A DNA stretch of 12,415 nucleotides from Chloracidobacterium sp. UBA6041 (GCA_002427845.1 DIYZ01000013.1:1-12415), one strand, 5' to 3'. Shown: positions 1 to 7,028, counted from the stretch's first letter. Made by a program: numbers and translations. The notes: generated by a model from the letters alone, not told the origin.

Positions 1-46
1 ACTCGAGTTTTGACACAGACTCTCACGTCCGGGGCTACTATCTGCC

Positions 47-61
47 GCCGTCTTCGACGGC
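47..61. repeat. Perfect 6-bp hairpin downstream of glgP
   Basis: GCCGTC-TTC-GACGGC forms a perfect 6-bp stem with a 3-nt loop about 40 bp beyond the glgP stop codon. There is no T-tract on either side, so it is not a convincing intrinsic terminator. The surrounding 100 bp show no coding frame that I can support. It resembles the short GC-rich extragenic palindromes common in soil bacterial genomes, but that family assignment is inference. Confidence 0.4.
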
Positions 62-101
62 TCGTAGAGCTTTTCACTTCTGTGGTTTCGGGGCCACCGG
101 G

Positions 102-2279
102 TTAGGAGTAAATTCTCCGAGCGTATTCCGCAACCATGCGGTCACTGTTGAACTCTGGCACCAACGTGGCCATTGAGCGTTTCATCATCGCTATCCATTT
201 GCGCGGAAGTCCTTTTTCCTGGTCGTAGTAGAGCGGCACCACTTCCTGCTCGAGAATCCGGTATAGCGATTCGGCGTCGCCGGCATCGACGTCCGCGGTC
301 TCAGTCGCCTCAATCTCATTGCCGATCGCGAATCCGTTTGTGCCGTCGTACCCTTCCAGCCACCAGCCGTCGAGCACCGAGAGGTTTAGTCCGCCGTTAA
401 TCGCTACCTTTTCTCCGCTGGTGCCCGAAGCTTCGAGGGGTCGCCGGGGAACGTTTAGCCAGACGTCTACTGACTGCACCAACTGGCGCGCGATTTCGTG
501 ATCGTAGTTCTGAAGAAAGACTGATCTATCGCCCACTCCCGAACTACTTTCCCACCGAGCGACCTGCTGCAGAATGAGCTTCGCTTCCTGGTCCTGCGGA
601 TGAGCCTTCCCCGCAAAGACAAATTGCACCGGACGATCTTCGTCATTAATAATCCGCAGCAGGCGCGCGGGATCTTTCAACAACAGGTTCCAGCGTTTGT
701 AACCGGCAACACGCCGCGCAAAGCCAATTGTCAAAACTCCGGGCGCAAACATATTCTGCGCGGCTTCGGTGTACTCTGAAGTTTCGCCGCGATTTGCGCG
801 CGCGAGAAATGAGCGCTGACGGATGAAGGCGATGAGACGCTCTTTCAAAAGCGAATGCGCGGCCCACAGCTCCTCGTCAGATATTCGTTCAATACCCTGC
901 TGCCAGAGATCCCGATTGCGCATCTGCACTTGCCAGGCAGCGCCAACGTATTTCTCGTAAAGCGATTGGATTAAGGGAGCCGCCCAGGTCGGCGCGTGGA
1001 CACCGTTTGTGACATGCGTGATGGGAACCCGCTCGATCGTTTCTTCGGGCCAGAGCCTTTGCCAGAGTGTGCGGGAAACCTCGCCGTGTTTACGACTCAC
1101 GCCGTTGGTCGAGCGACACATGCGAATCGCCAAAGGCGTCAGACCGTAAGGCTCTTGCGAGTTTTGGGGATCGGTGCGGCCCAGCGCAATAAATTCGTCA
1201 TGACTCAGGCCAAGCTCTGCTTCATAACTACGTCCAAACGAACGGGTCAACAAATCAATGGCGAATTCATCGTTTCCCGCGGCTACCGGCGTGTGAGTCG
1301 TGAACACGCAGGATTGCTTTACCTGTTTCGCAGCTTCGGCAAAAGTTAGACCCTGCGATTGAATCAGTTCGCGCGTCAGTTCCAGCGTCAGAAAAGCCGA
1401 GTGGCCTTCGTTGAGATGATAGACGCAAGGCGTAATTCCCAGTTTGCGCAAGAGTCGCACACCGCCGATTCCGAGCAGCATTTCCTGGACGATCCGCGTT
1501 TCACGATCGCCGCCGTAAAGATGACCCGTAACCCAGCGATCAGTTTCCTCGTTCGCAGCAATATTTGTGTCCAGCAGATAGAGAGCAACACGACCAATAT
1601 CAGCGCGCCAAACCTGGGCACGCACCATCCGCCCGCGGATCAATACTTCAACTAATAACGGTTCGCCGTCTGTTTCCGCGACCTGATGAAGCGGAAGTTG
1701 AGTGGGATCAGTCTCGCCGTAGAATTCTTCCTGCCAGCCTTCGCGATTGAGTCGTTGGCGGAAGTATCCATAATGATAAAGAAGACCGACAGCGACGAGC
1801 GGCAGGCCCAGATCGCTTGCCGACTTCAGATGATCTCCGGCAAGTACGCCCAGTCCGCCCGAGTAAAGGGGCAGCGAGTTGTGAATACCATACTCGGCGC
1901 AGAAATAGGCTACTGGTTTTTCCGGCGTAATTGCCTGGACAGCCGATGAAGTGGACCAGCCTTTCTGCAAACTCTCGCGCTCGGACAGGTAACGATCGAA
2001 ACTACCGGCAAGGTTATGCACCCGCTCGAGATAAATAGGATCAGTGGCCATCTCGGCCAGGCGGTATTCAGAGACGCGCGCCAGTAAGAGCCGCGGGTTG
2101 TGTTCACATTCTTCCCAAACGGCCGGGTCGATATCGCGAAAGCAACTGGCGCCGTCCATGGACCAACACCACCAATAATTCCAGGAGAGCCGTTCCAGAG
2201 GTTGCAACGGAAATGGCAGCACAGGCTTTGCGGCCAAAGTTTTCTTGTTCGGTTGTTCGACAGTTTCAATCATTGCCAA
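102..2279 (-). CDS. glgP: Alpha-glucan (glycogen/maltodextrin) phosphorylase, GT35 family, short type
   Basis: Cytoplasmic enzyme that removes terminal alpha-1,4-linked glucose from glycogen or maltodextrin with phosphate, giving glucose-1-phosphate; it uses pyridoxal phosphate. The N-terminus has the DUF3417-like segment (WNYWWCWSMDG, then DPAVWEECEHNPRLLL, residues ~33-70). The active-site stretch EYGIHNSLPLYSGGLGVLAGDH lies at ~128-149 and the PLP-site block EASGTSGEKVAINGG at ~616-630, where the lysine at residue 624 is the expected Schiff-base residue. The C-terminus (VPEFNSDRMVAEYARRIY) matches normal endings of this family, so the gene seems complete although 725 aa is short compared with the usual ~800-860. 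The longest frame starts at TTG 2279; an ATG two codons in (2273) is the better start by codon, and no in-frame start exists further upstream because of a TGA at 2294-2292. Glycogen/trehalose genes are not adjacent in this window. Confidence 0.93.
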   Translation of the reverse strand: MAMIETVEQPNKKTLAAKPVLPFPLQPLERLSWNYWWCWSMDGASCFRDIDPAVWEECEHNPRLLLARVSEYRLAEMATDPIYLERVHNLAGSFDRYLSERESLQKGWSTSSAVQAITPEKPVAYFCAEYGIHNSLPLYSGGLGVLAGDHLKSASDLGLPLVAVGLLYHYGYFRQRLNREGWQEEFYGETDPTQLPLHQVAETDGEPLLVEVLIRGRMVRAQVWRADIGRVALYLLDTNIAANEETDRWVTGHLYGGDRETRIVQEMLLGIGGVRLLRKLGITPCVYHLNEGHSAFLTLELTRELIQSQGLTFAEAAKQVKQSCVFTTHTPVAAGNDEFAIDLLTRSFGRSYEAELGLSHDEFIALGRTDPQNSQEPYGLTPLAIRMCRSTNGVSRKHGEVSRTLWQRLWPEETIERVPITHVTNGVHAPTWAAPLIQSLYEKYVGAAWQVQMRNRDLWQQGIERISDEELWAAHSLLKERLIAFIRQRSFLARANRGETSEYTEAAQNMFAPGVLTIGFARRVAGYKRWNLLLKDPARLLRIINDEDRPVQFVFAGKAHPQDQEAKLILQQVARWESSSGVGDRSVFLQNYDHEIARQLVQSVDVWLNVPRRPLEASGTSGEKVAINGGLNLSVLDGWWLEGYDGTNGFAIGNEIEATETADVDAGDAESLYRILEQEVVPLYYDQEKGLPRKWIAMMKRSMATLVPEFNSDRMVAEYARRIYS

Positions 2280-2330
2280 TGAATCAGATTGTCAGCACGT
2301 GCAATATCTCCAGTAAAAGTATCGGAGCCC

Positions 2331-2378
2331 AAACAAAACGGTTCTTATAATATACTGTGTGCACTTATCTGAATTTGC
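2331..2378 (-). promoter_or_regulatory. Possible glgP promoter region
   Basis: On the minus strand an AT-rich patch (TATATTATAAG, near 2346-2356) follows TTCAGA (about 2366-2371) in an otherwise GC-richer intergenic region upstream of glgP. It could be a -10 region, but the spacing from TTCAGA to the best -10 hexamer is only 13-15 bp, so the match is weak. The 190-bp gap also holds a dispersed repeat copy. Confidence 0.2.
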
Positions 2379-2389
2379 CACTGATGCCT

Positions 2390-2436
2390 GACTTTGCTAC
2401 TTGAGGCGGGGGTACACCCCCTTCCTAACCATGAGC
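2390..2436 (+). repeat. Dispersed intergenic repeat, copy R1
   Basis: The segment begins GACTTTGCTACTTGAGGCG, continues into GGGGGT-AC-ACCCCC (2408-2421, a 6-bp stem with 2-nt spacer) and then CTTCCTAACCATGAG. The same order of elements is present on the minus strand at about 6914-6956 (GACTTTGCTACTCGAGGCG, then a GGG-CATA-CCCCC core, then TTCCCAACCCCGAG) and in part at 7126-7154. Shared order and sequence show these are copies of one repeat family. This copy sits between glgP and the macro-domain gene, outside any coding sequence. Confidence 0.75.
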
Positions 2437-2471
2437 TTATGAGTCTCGAGTGTGATCAGTGACTCTTGGAG

Positions 2472-3029
2472 CTAGTCGAAGTGCTGGTATTCCAGGAAAA
2501 CCGTCGCGTCGTGTGATTGAAAGAACACCAATCGCACCTCGGTTAAGTGCTCATCCGTTGCTAAAAATTCCGCGATGGCTTCGGAAGAAACGGCCGCCGC
2601 CTCGGATGAGGGATACGCAAATGCGCCGGTCGAGATTGCGGGAAACGCTATGGACTTGAGCAAATGGCTGGCAGCAAGTCGCAAAGAATTTCTGTAGCAC
2701 GCCGCCAGCAATTCTGCTTCACGCCCGTTATGCTGTCCATATACCGGCCCAACCGTGTGAATGACATAGCTTGCACGTAGATTTCCCGCCGTAGTGATTA
2801 CCGCTGCGCCGGTTGGCAAACCGGCTGAATACTTTGTGCGTCGAATCGCGCGACACTCTTCAAGGATGGCTGGCCCACCAGCAGCGTGAATTGCCCCATC
2901 AACTCCACCACCGCCCAGCAGCGTAGAGTTCGCTGCGTTTACCACGGCTTCCACTTCCTGACGCGTGATGTCGTCGACCACTACTGCAACGCGGCCGCCG
3001 AGGAAAGTTTGTTTGGATTCAGAGCTCAA
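2472..3029 (-). CDS. Macro-domain protein, probable ADP-ribose / O-acetyl-ADP-ribose deacetylase
   Basis: Single-domain macro protein of 185 aa, close to the usual size of the YmdB/MacroD-like class that binds ADP-ribose and hydrolyses O-acetyl-ADP-ribose or mono-ADP-ribosyl esters in the cytoplasm. Visible motifs: DDIT at ~19-22 (adenine-contacting loop), VVNAANSTLLGGGGVDGAIH at ~29-48 with the Asn and Asp of the catalytic loop, and FPAISTGAFAYP at ~129-140, the phosphate-binding second loop. The frame opens at TTG 3029; a stop (TGA at 3035-3033) lies two codons upstream, so no longer form exists, and a later GTG would delete the first beta strand. It lies 47 bp downstream of the small acidic gene on the same strand and is probably cotranscribed. 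Deacetylase versus de-ADP-ribosylase activity cannot be decided from sequence. Confidence 0.92.
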   Translation of the reverse strand: MSSESKQTFLGGRVAVVVDDITRQEVEAVVNAANSTLLGGGGVDGAIHAAGGPAILEECRAIRRTKYSAGLPTGAAVITTAGNLRASYVIHTVGPVYGQHNGREAELLAACYRNSLRLAASHLLKSIAFPAISTGAFAYPSSEAAAVSSEAIAEFLATDEHLTEVRLVFFQSHDATVFLEYQHFD

Positions 3030-3040
3030 GCTTCAGCTTG
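3027..3040. repeat. Small palindrome overlapping the macro-domain gene start
   Basis: CAAGCT-TC-AGCTTG is a perfect 6-bp inverted repeat with a 2-nt spacer. It covers the TTG start codon of the macro-domain gene, so in mRNA it would form a hairpin over the ribosome binding region. It may be a chance palindrome or a piece of a dispersed repeat. Confidence 0.4.
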
Positions 3041-3076
3041 CTGGCCTGCTGTCACGAGCAACCTGAAGTTTAAACT

Positions 3077-3412
3077 CTAAACATCTTCGTCGCGCGGCTT
3101 GACGTCAATCTCATCAAACATATCCTGTCGCCGCAGCGCCTCCGCGACTCCCTTTGCCTTTAACTCCGTCAAAGGATGTTCCGCATCCGCGCTGGCAATC
3201 TCAAACACACGCTCGTCCAACATCACCACTCCGAGAGAACCGAGGGTCACTCCCGGGGCTATCTGTATCTCATCCATGTTGTGGAGTTTGAACCGTCCGG
3301 TTTGCTCGACCCAATCCTCGATGAAAGGATCGCGCAGGGCGTGTTCGGCTTCGGATTCCGAAAGATAAGCGCCCTCGACGATTAAGCAGAATTCGCGCAC
3401 GTTGCCAACCAA
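3077..3412 (-). CDS. Small acidic protein of unknown function
   Basis: I do not recognise a family. The 111-aa product is acidic, with no signal peptide, membrane segment or Cys/His metal motif. It looks like a folded alpha/beta domain: a short hydrophobic strand (EFCLIVEGAYL, ~7-17), a mixed middle (IQIAPGVTLGSLGVVML, ~50-66) and an amphipathic helix (LTELKAKGVAEALRRQ, ~80-95), ending in a charged tail (FDEIDVKPRDEDV). The frame opens at TTG 3412, with an in-frame TAG at 3430-3428; GTG at 3400 (codon 5) is a possible alternative. Its stop is 47 bp before the macro-domain gene start, suggesting one transcript. Coding is supported by the clean frame, acidic composition and tandem placement, but the exact start is uncertain. 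Confidence 0.7.
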   Translation of the reverse strand: MVGNVREFCLIVEGAYLSESEAEHALRDPFIEDWVEQTGRFKLHNMDEIQIAPGVTLGSLGVVMLDERVFEIASADAEHPLTELKAKGVAEALRRQDMFDEIDVKPRDEDV

Positions 3413-3626
3413 ATAAACGTGAGTTCGCTAGTAAGTGGCTAGTGGGCCGGAAGAATAACCTTGAACAATCATGTGCAAACTGCCGGGCAAGCGCCGTTAA
3501 AGATTGTAGTTTCGCTGACGTTCCCCTGAGCTTGGGCCTGTGCCTTAGCCCCGCTAACTTTATCACCGCGCTTCTTCCGAAACCAGTGGAAATTTACCAT
3601 GCCGCCGGGATACTCGCGCAAAAGAA

Positions 3627-3663
3627 GCCGCCGGCGGTTGGCATTCCGCGGCGGCATTTTTTT
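3627..3663. terminator. Intrinsic terminator, likely bidirectional
   Basis: GCCGCCG (3627-3633) pairs perfectly with CGGCGGC (3649-3655) around a 15-nt loop. On the plus strand it is followed by A then seven T (3657-3663). On the minus strand the stem is followed by TTCTTTT, so it can also end the VWA-gene transcript coming from the right. Its position, 39 bp beyond the VWA stop and before the small acidic gene, fits separation of two minus-strand transcription units. A second small stem (CTGGC-TGTTT-GCCAG, ~3671-3685) lies between it and the VWA stop. The rest of 3413-3701 shows no supported gene. Confidence 0.75.
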
Positions 3664-3701
3664 GCAGATGCTGGCTGTTTGCCAGTCTCAATTAACTTCG
3701 A

Positions 3702-4451
3702 TTACGAAGCACGCGCGTATTGCTCGTTGAGCGTCTGTTTCAGTTGTTCAAAGTAGGAATCGAAAGTAACGAATCCGCTGGTTCCCTGAAAGAACGCTTT
3801 TCCACCAGTGTCATTGGCCAAACGATTAAGTGAATTCTGACCATAGCTGGCAGCCAGCCGGCTACGACTTGTCAGGCCCACCGACGGCGCGTAGAAGGTA
3901 TAAACCGCCACGTTCCGCTCGTTGGCGCGTTTAATCGCGCGCTCGAGATCGAGCGTGTGGGCTGAGCTGGTGATGTCAAATCCTCGCGAGGTGTCGAGAC
4001 CGTCGGAGATAAGCAACACGGCGTTTTTGCCGCTTGAGTTTCCATCAAAGCTGCGTAAAGCTTCGATAACTTCAACGTACGGGTTAAACGGCGAAGCCGA
4101 CGTGCTGGATCGAGGTATCCGCAATGAACGCGCGGCCTTATTCAAATCGCTTGTAAACGGCTGTCTGACTTGCAGCGTTCCGGTGGTGATGTAACCGACC
4201 ATCACGCGCGAGCCGTTCGGCAGCGAACGGATGAAGTCGCCGATGACGCCGATTTCGTTGCTCACTTGCGACGTAAGATCGTCCTGAATCAGGACCGCAA
4301 GATTCAACGGCTCCAAAACATGTGCACTTCTGCTTAGGTTCGATTTGTCGGTTGCGCTCCGGTTAGCAGGGCTCGCCGCAAACGTCGCCGCGGTGGCCGC
4401 AAACGCCAGAGTTAAGGCCGCCGCACTTGATATCAATCTTCGGTAAAACAT
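3702..4451 (-). CDS. Exported VWFA-related domain protein with degenerate MIDAS
   Basis: Start chosen at ATG 4451 because GGAGG lies 8-9 nt upstream on the minus strand; the frame can be read open to 4610 but that extension has no such site. The product is 249 aa. Residues 1-26 (basic FYRR, then an Ala/Leu-rich core ending AAS) are a signal peptide, so it acts outside the cytoplasm. A von Willebrand A fold follows: first strand LNLAVLIQDDLTS (~48-60), second LLISDGLDTS (~145-154), then NVAVYTFYAP and TGGKAFFQ, the order seen in acidobacterial VWFA-related proteins. The DxSxS metal site is altered: D56-x-L-x-S60 lacks the middle Ser/Thr, while the later Asp (149) is kept. The protein stops soon after the fold (LNEQYARAS), without the C-terminal extension of longer relatives. 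Partner and ligand are unknown. Confidence 0.85.
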   Translation of the reverse strand: MFYRRLISSAAALTLAFAATAATFAASPANRSATDKSNLSRSAHVLEPLNLAVLIQDDLTSQVSNEIGVIGDFIRSLPNGSRVMVGYITTGTLQVRQPFTSDLNKAARSLRIPRSSTSASPFNPYVEVIEALRSFDGNSSGKNAVLLISDGLDTSRGFDITSSAHTLDLERAIKRANERNVAVYTFYAPSVGLTSRSRLAASYGQNSLNRLANDTGGKAFFQGTSGFVTFDSYFEQLKQTLNEQYARAS

Positions 4452-4465
4452 AGTCTTTCCTCCAA
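4447..4465 (-). promoter_or_regulatory. Strong ribosome binding site of the VWA gene
   Basis: Minus-strand TTTTGGAGGAAAGACTATG places a full GGAGG about 8 nt before ATG 4451. This decides the start against the longer open frame that reaches 4610. The 290-bp divergent gap 4452-4741 otherwise holds the inverted repeats described separately and no supported gene. Confidence 0.8.
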
Positions 4466-4658
4466 AACCTTCCCTAATTTGGTTGCTTACTTCGATGCAA
4501 AACAAGCCAAAAAAGATGGCCTCCAGGTGCTTTCCATTCGTCTGTTGTGTCGCCCGCAGAACTTGCCGCCGCAGCCCAAAAAATCGCCCCGTAGTTAAAC
4601 TTGCCTTCACCTTCCCGCTCGGATAAATTACTTCTTACCGGACATGTAGTAAGCAAGG

Positions 4659-4705
4659 TATTCCTGCCCGTCCCTATTCAAATTCGACAGACAGGAATGT
4701 CTGTC
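4659..4705 (+). repeat. Overlapping inverted repeats in the leader of the EF-G paralogue
   Basis: GACAGACA (4686-4693) and TGTCTGTC (4698-4705) form a perfect 8-bp stem around GGAA. In addition, TATTCCTGCCCGTC (4659-4672) is an imperfect reverse complement (11 of 14 positions) of GACAGACAGGAATG (4686-4699). The two pairings use the same middle segment and exclude each other. The element ends 36 bp before the ATG of the EF-G-like gene. It could be a dispersed extragenic palindrome or a leader structure acting on expression; the sequence alone does not decide. Confidence 0.6.
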
Positions 4706-4741
4706 CTACTTAGAATTCGCTCTCTGAAAGGAATTATCTTT

Positions 4742-6850
4742 ATGAAAGCCTACGCTACGGAGTCTATTCGCAACCTTGCCGTCATCGGACATGGCGACGT
4801 AGGGAAGACTCAGTTAATCAGTTCTCTTCTCTATGTCGCCGGAGCCACGCCGCGCTGGGGTAAGGTCGAAGAAGGCACTACCGTCACAGATTACGAAGAA
4901 GATTCCATCGCCCGCAAGATCACTCTCAATACCGCAATCGCCCATCTGGAACATCGCGACACCAAAATCAATTTTATAGATACGCCCGGTTACGCTGCGT
5001 TCATTGCCCATGCGCGTCCCGCTCTTAGAGTGGCCGACTGCGCGCTTGTCGTCGTGGATGCGGTCAAGGGTGTTGAGGTCCAAACTGAAAAGACGTGGGC
5101 CTATGCAAACGAATTTATTGTTCCCCGAATCATGGCGATAACCCGACTGGACAAGGAACACGCAGATTTTGGCAAGTCAGTTGAGAGCGCACAAAAAACT
5201 TTCAGCAGAGCAATCATTCCCTTCACGCTCCCGATCGGAAAAGAAAAAGATTTCCGTGGCGTGGTTGACGTGGTCCATATGAAAGCCTACGAGCTGGGCG
5301 CCGACGGTCAGGCGAAAGAAATCGACATACCCACTGAGGATCGCGACTTTGTTGACAAGACGCGCGAGCGATTGGTGGAGCTGGTGGCGGAATCTGATGA
5401 CGCCCTGATGGAGAAATACTTCGAACAGGGAACGTTGGACGAAGCCGACATATTACCCAACATCAACAAAGCGATCGCCAACAGCAAGCTCTGTCCGGTC
5501 TTCGCCGTGTCGGGCGCGACGCTGGTTGGCCTGCGGGCTTTGCTCAACGCGATCGTGGATTATGCTCCCGATCCCGCGCACCATAATGCCGAATACGGTT
5601 ACCCGGTTGACGCCGGCCCGGACGCCGAAAAGATCGCGCGCAAGTATGACGATAGCGAGCCGTTTTCCGCTTATTGTTTCCGCACCGTTGCCGATCCCTT
5701 CGCGGGACGCATAAACGTCATGAAGGTCATCAGCGGCAAGTTACAAACCGACGCAAATGTTCTTAACTCTTCGCGCGGCACCATGGAACGTCTCGGCGTA
5801 TTGCATTCAGTTCAGGGCAAGCAGCTCGACAAAATTCCCGAGGTCCACGCCGGCGACATCATCGCGTGCGTAAAACTGAAAGAAACCCAGACCGGCGATA
5901 CGCTATGCGATAAGCAAGCTCCAATAGTTTACCCACCGGTGGTCTACCCTGAGGCGGCAATCGCATTTGCCATCGAACCCAAGTCGCGACAGGACGAAGA
6001 AAAGATTAGCGTGGCGCTGCACAAGATTCTTGAAGAGGATCCGGCGCTGCACTTCTCGCGCGATGCGCAAACAAAAGAATTCCTGATTTCAGGTTCGGGC
6101 CAACTACACGTCGAGACCGTGGTCGAGAAATTGAAGAAGCGCTACGGAGTCGAGGTGACCCTCCATCCGCCCAAGGTCCCCTACAAGGAAACCATTACCC
6201 AACGCGCCGAGGTACAGGGCCGCCACAAGAAACAGACCGGCGGCCGCGGCCAGTTTGGCGACTGCAAAGTGATCTTTGAACCGTTGCCCCGGGGCGGTGG
6301 CTTTGTTTTCGAAGATAAGATATTTGGGGGCGCAGTGCCGCAACAGTTCCGGCCAGCTATCGAGAAAGGCATTATCGAAGCAGCAAAGTCAGGCGCCATC
6401 GCGGGCTACCCGTTGGTTGATTTCAAGGTACAGCTCATTGATGGGTCGTATCACAACGTCGACTCTGACGAACATTCATTCCGCGCCGCCGGGCGGAAGG
6501 CCTTCCGCGCGGCCATGGAAAAGGTCAAGCCGTCGATACTGGAACCCATCATGGACGTCGAGATCAGTGCGCCCCAGGAACACAGCGGCGACATCATGGG
6601 AGATCTCAATTCGCGGCGCGGACGGGTGCAGGGCATGGAGGGGAACGGCAAGAATCAGGTGATCAAAGCGCAAGTGCCAATGTCTGAAATGCTTAACTAC
6701 CAGTCAACGCTGAATTCGATCACGGCAGCGCGCGGCTCTTTCCACATGCAGTTTTCACATTACGATCCAGTTCCCGGAAATCTCGCGCAGAAGGTCATCG
6801 ATCAATCAAGAGCCGAAGGAAGAATTCGCGGCGGCGAAGAAGAAGACTAA
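4742..6850 (+). CDS. fusA: Elongation factor G paralogue (EF-G2/FusA2-type translational GTPase)
   Basis: Start at ATG 4742, preceded by AAAGGA about 10 nt upstream; the frame is open to 4601 but that part covers leader repeats and looks non-coding. The 702-aa length and domain order match EF-G: GTPase domain with P-loop GHGDVGKT (16-23) and G3 DTPG (80-83); domain II near PFSAYCFRTVADPFAGRINVMKV; domains III-V with VPYKETI, QTGGRGQFGDCKV and the C-terminal block HSGDIMGDLNSRRGRVQGM. Unlike canonical EF-G, G3 reads DTPGY rather than DTPGH, G4 is TRLD (134-137) rather than NKxD, and switch I reads ARKITL rather than RGITI. These traits are shared by EF-G-2 of Thermus and FusA2 of mycobacteria as I recall them, so this is probably a paralogue, not the essential translocase. 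No rpsL/rpsG/tuf neighbours are present, which also argues against the main fusA locus. Confidence 0.9.
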   Translation: MKAYATESIRNLAVIGHGDVGKTQLISSLLYVAGATPRWGKVEEGTTVTDYEEDSIARKITLNTAIAHLEHRDTKINFIDTPGYAAFIAHARPALRVADCALVVVDAVKGVEVQTEKTWAYANEFIVPRIMAITRLDKEHADFGKSVESAQKTFSRAIIPFTLPIGKEKDFRGVVDVVHMKAYELGADGQAKEIDIPTEDRDFVDKTRERLVELVAESDDALMEKYFEQGTLDEADILPNINKAIANSKLCPVFAVSGATLVGLRALLNAIVDYAPDPAHHNAEYGYPVDAGPDAEKIARKYDDSEPFSAYCFRTVADPFAGRINVMKVISGKLQTDANVLNSSRGTMERLGVLHSVQGKQLDKIPEVHAGDIIACVKLKETQTGDTLCDKQAPIVYPPVVYPEAAIAFAIEPKSRQDEEKISVALHKILEEDPALHFSRDAQTKEFLISGSGQLHVETVVEKLKKRYGVEVTLHPPKVPYKETITQRAEVQGRHKKQTGGRGQFGDCKVIFEPLPRGGGFVFEDKIFGGAVPQQFRPAIEKGIIEAAKSGAIAGYPLVDFKVQLIDGSYHNVDSDEHSFRAAGRKAFRAAMEKVKPSILEPIMDVEISAPQEHSGDIMGDLNSRRGRVQGMEGNGKNQVIKAQVPMSEMLNYQSTLNSITAARGSFHMQFSHYDPVPGNLAQKVIDQSRAEGRIRGGEEED

Positions 6851-6883
6851 TCTGCTTCCTAACCAAAAGGAACAAGCCGACTA

Positions 6884-6935
6884 CCGGGTGCTAAATTCAA
6901 GTTTGAAAGTCTCGGGGTTGGGAAGGGGGTATGCC
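6884..6935 (-). repeat. Inverted repeat arm, copy R2
   Basis: Read on the minus strand this 52-bp segment matches 7130-7181 on the plus strand at 46 of 52 positions (GGYATACCCCC, TTCCCAACCCYGAG, ACTTTCAAA and so on). The similarity to copy R1 (2390-2436) continues outward through CTCGAGTAGCAAAGTCAC to about 6958. Together with 7130-7181 it forms a large inverted pair enclosing about 194 bp. Confidence 0.85.
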
Positions 6936-6976
6936 CTCGCCTCGAGTAGCAAAGTCACTCAAGCAAAGTGAGCAAG

Positions 6977-7028
6977 GCTACTCTCGATAAATATTCTTTA
7001 CTTGAATGATTTTATTTCCGAAAAGCGG
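6977..7028 (+). repeat. Direct repeat unit D1 (101-bp period)
   Basis: This 52-bp segment (GCTACTCTCGATAAATATTC, then CTTGAATGATTTTATTTCCG, ending AAGCGG) matches 7078-7129 at about 45 of 52 positions. The two units start exactly 101 bp apart. The unit is AT-rich in the middle and leads into a CCACCCCCC stretch, the same kind of C-rich core as the other copies. Confidence 0.85.

Noticed and set aside
102..2279. Truncated glgP pseudogene, because 725 aa is shorter than usual.
   Set aside because: N-terminal, active-site, PLP-lysine and C-terminal blocks are all present in one open frame, so it is taken as intact.
2472..3412. DarTG-type toxin-antitoxin pair.
   Set aside because: The macro-domain protein is of the stand-alone YmdB-like size, and the partner shows no DarT transferase motifs and is far too short.
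3469..3657. Small minus-strand frame of 62 codons between the VWA gene and the small acidic gene (inner ATG near 3600 would give 43 aa with basic FRKKRGDK and AQAQAQ).
   Set aside because: Its first ATG lies inside the terminator stem, neither ATG has a ribosome binding site, and I recognise no family. A real micro-protein cannot be excluded.
3442..3756. Plus-strand frame of 104 codons opposite the terminator region.
   Set aside because: It crosses the terminator and the end of the VWA gene, is Cys-rich without pattern, and has no family resemblance; it is an antisense shadow.
4452..4610. N-terminal extension of the VWA protein to position 4610.
   Set aside because: It would bury the signal peptide about 50 residues inside the protein. 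GGAGG before ATG 4451 is decisive.
4601..4741. N-terminal extension of the EF-G paralogue to position 4601.
   Set aside because: It translates the leader inverted repeats. The family starts right before the P-loop, as with ATG 4742, which has AAAGGA upstream.
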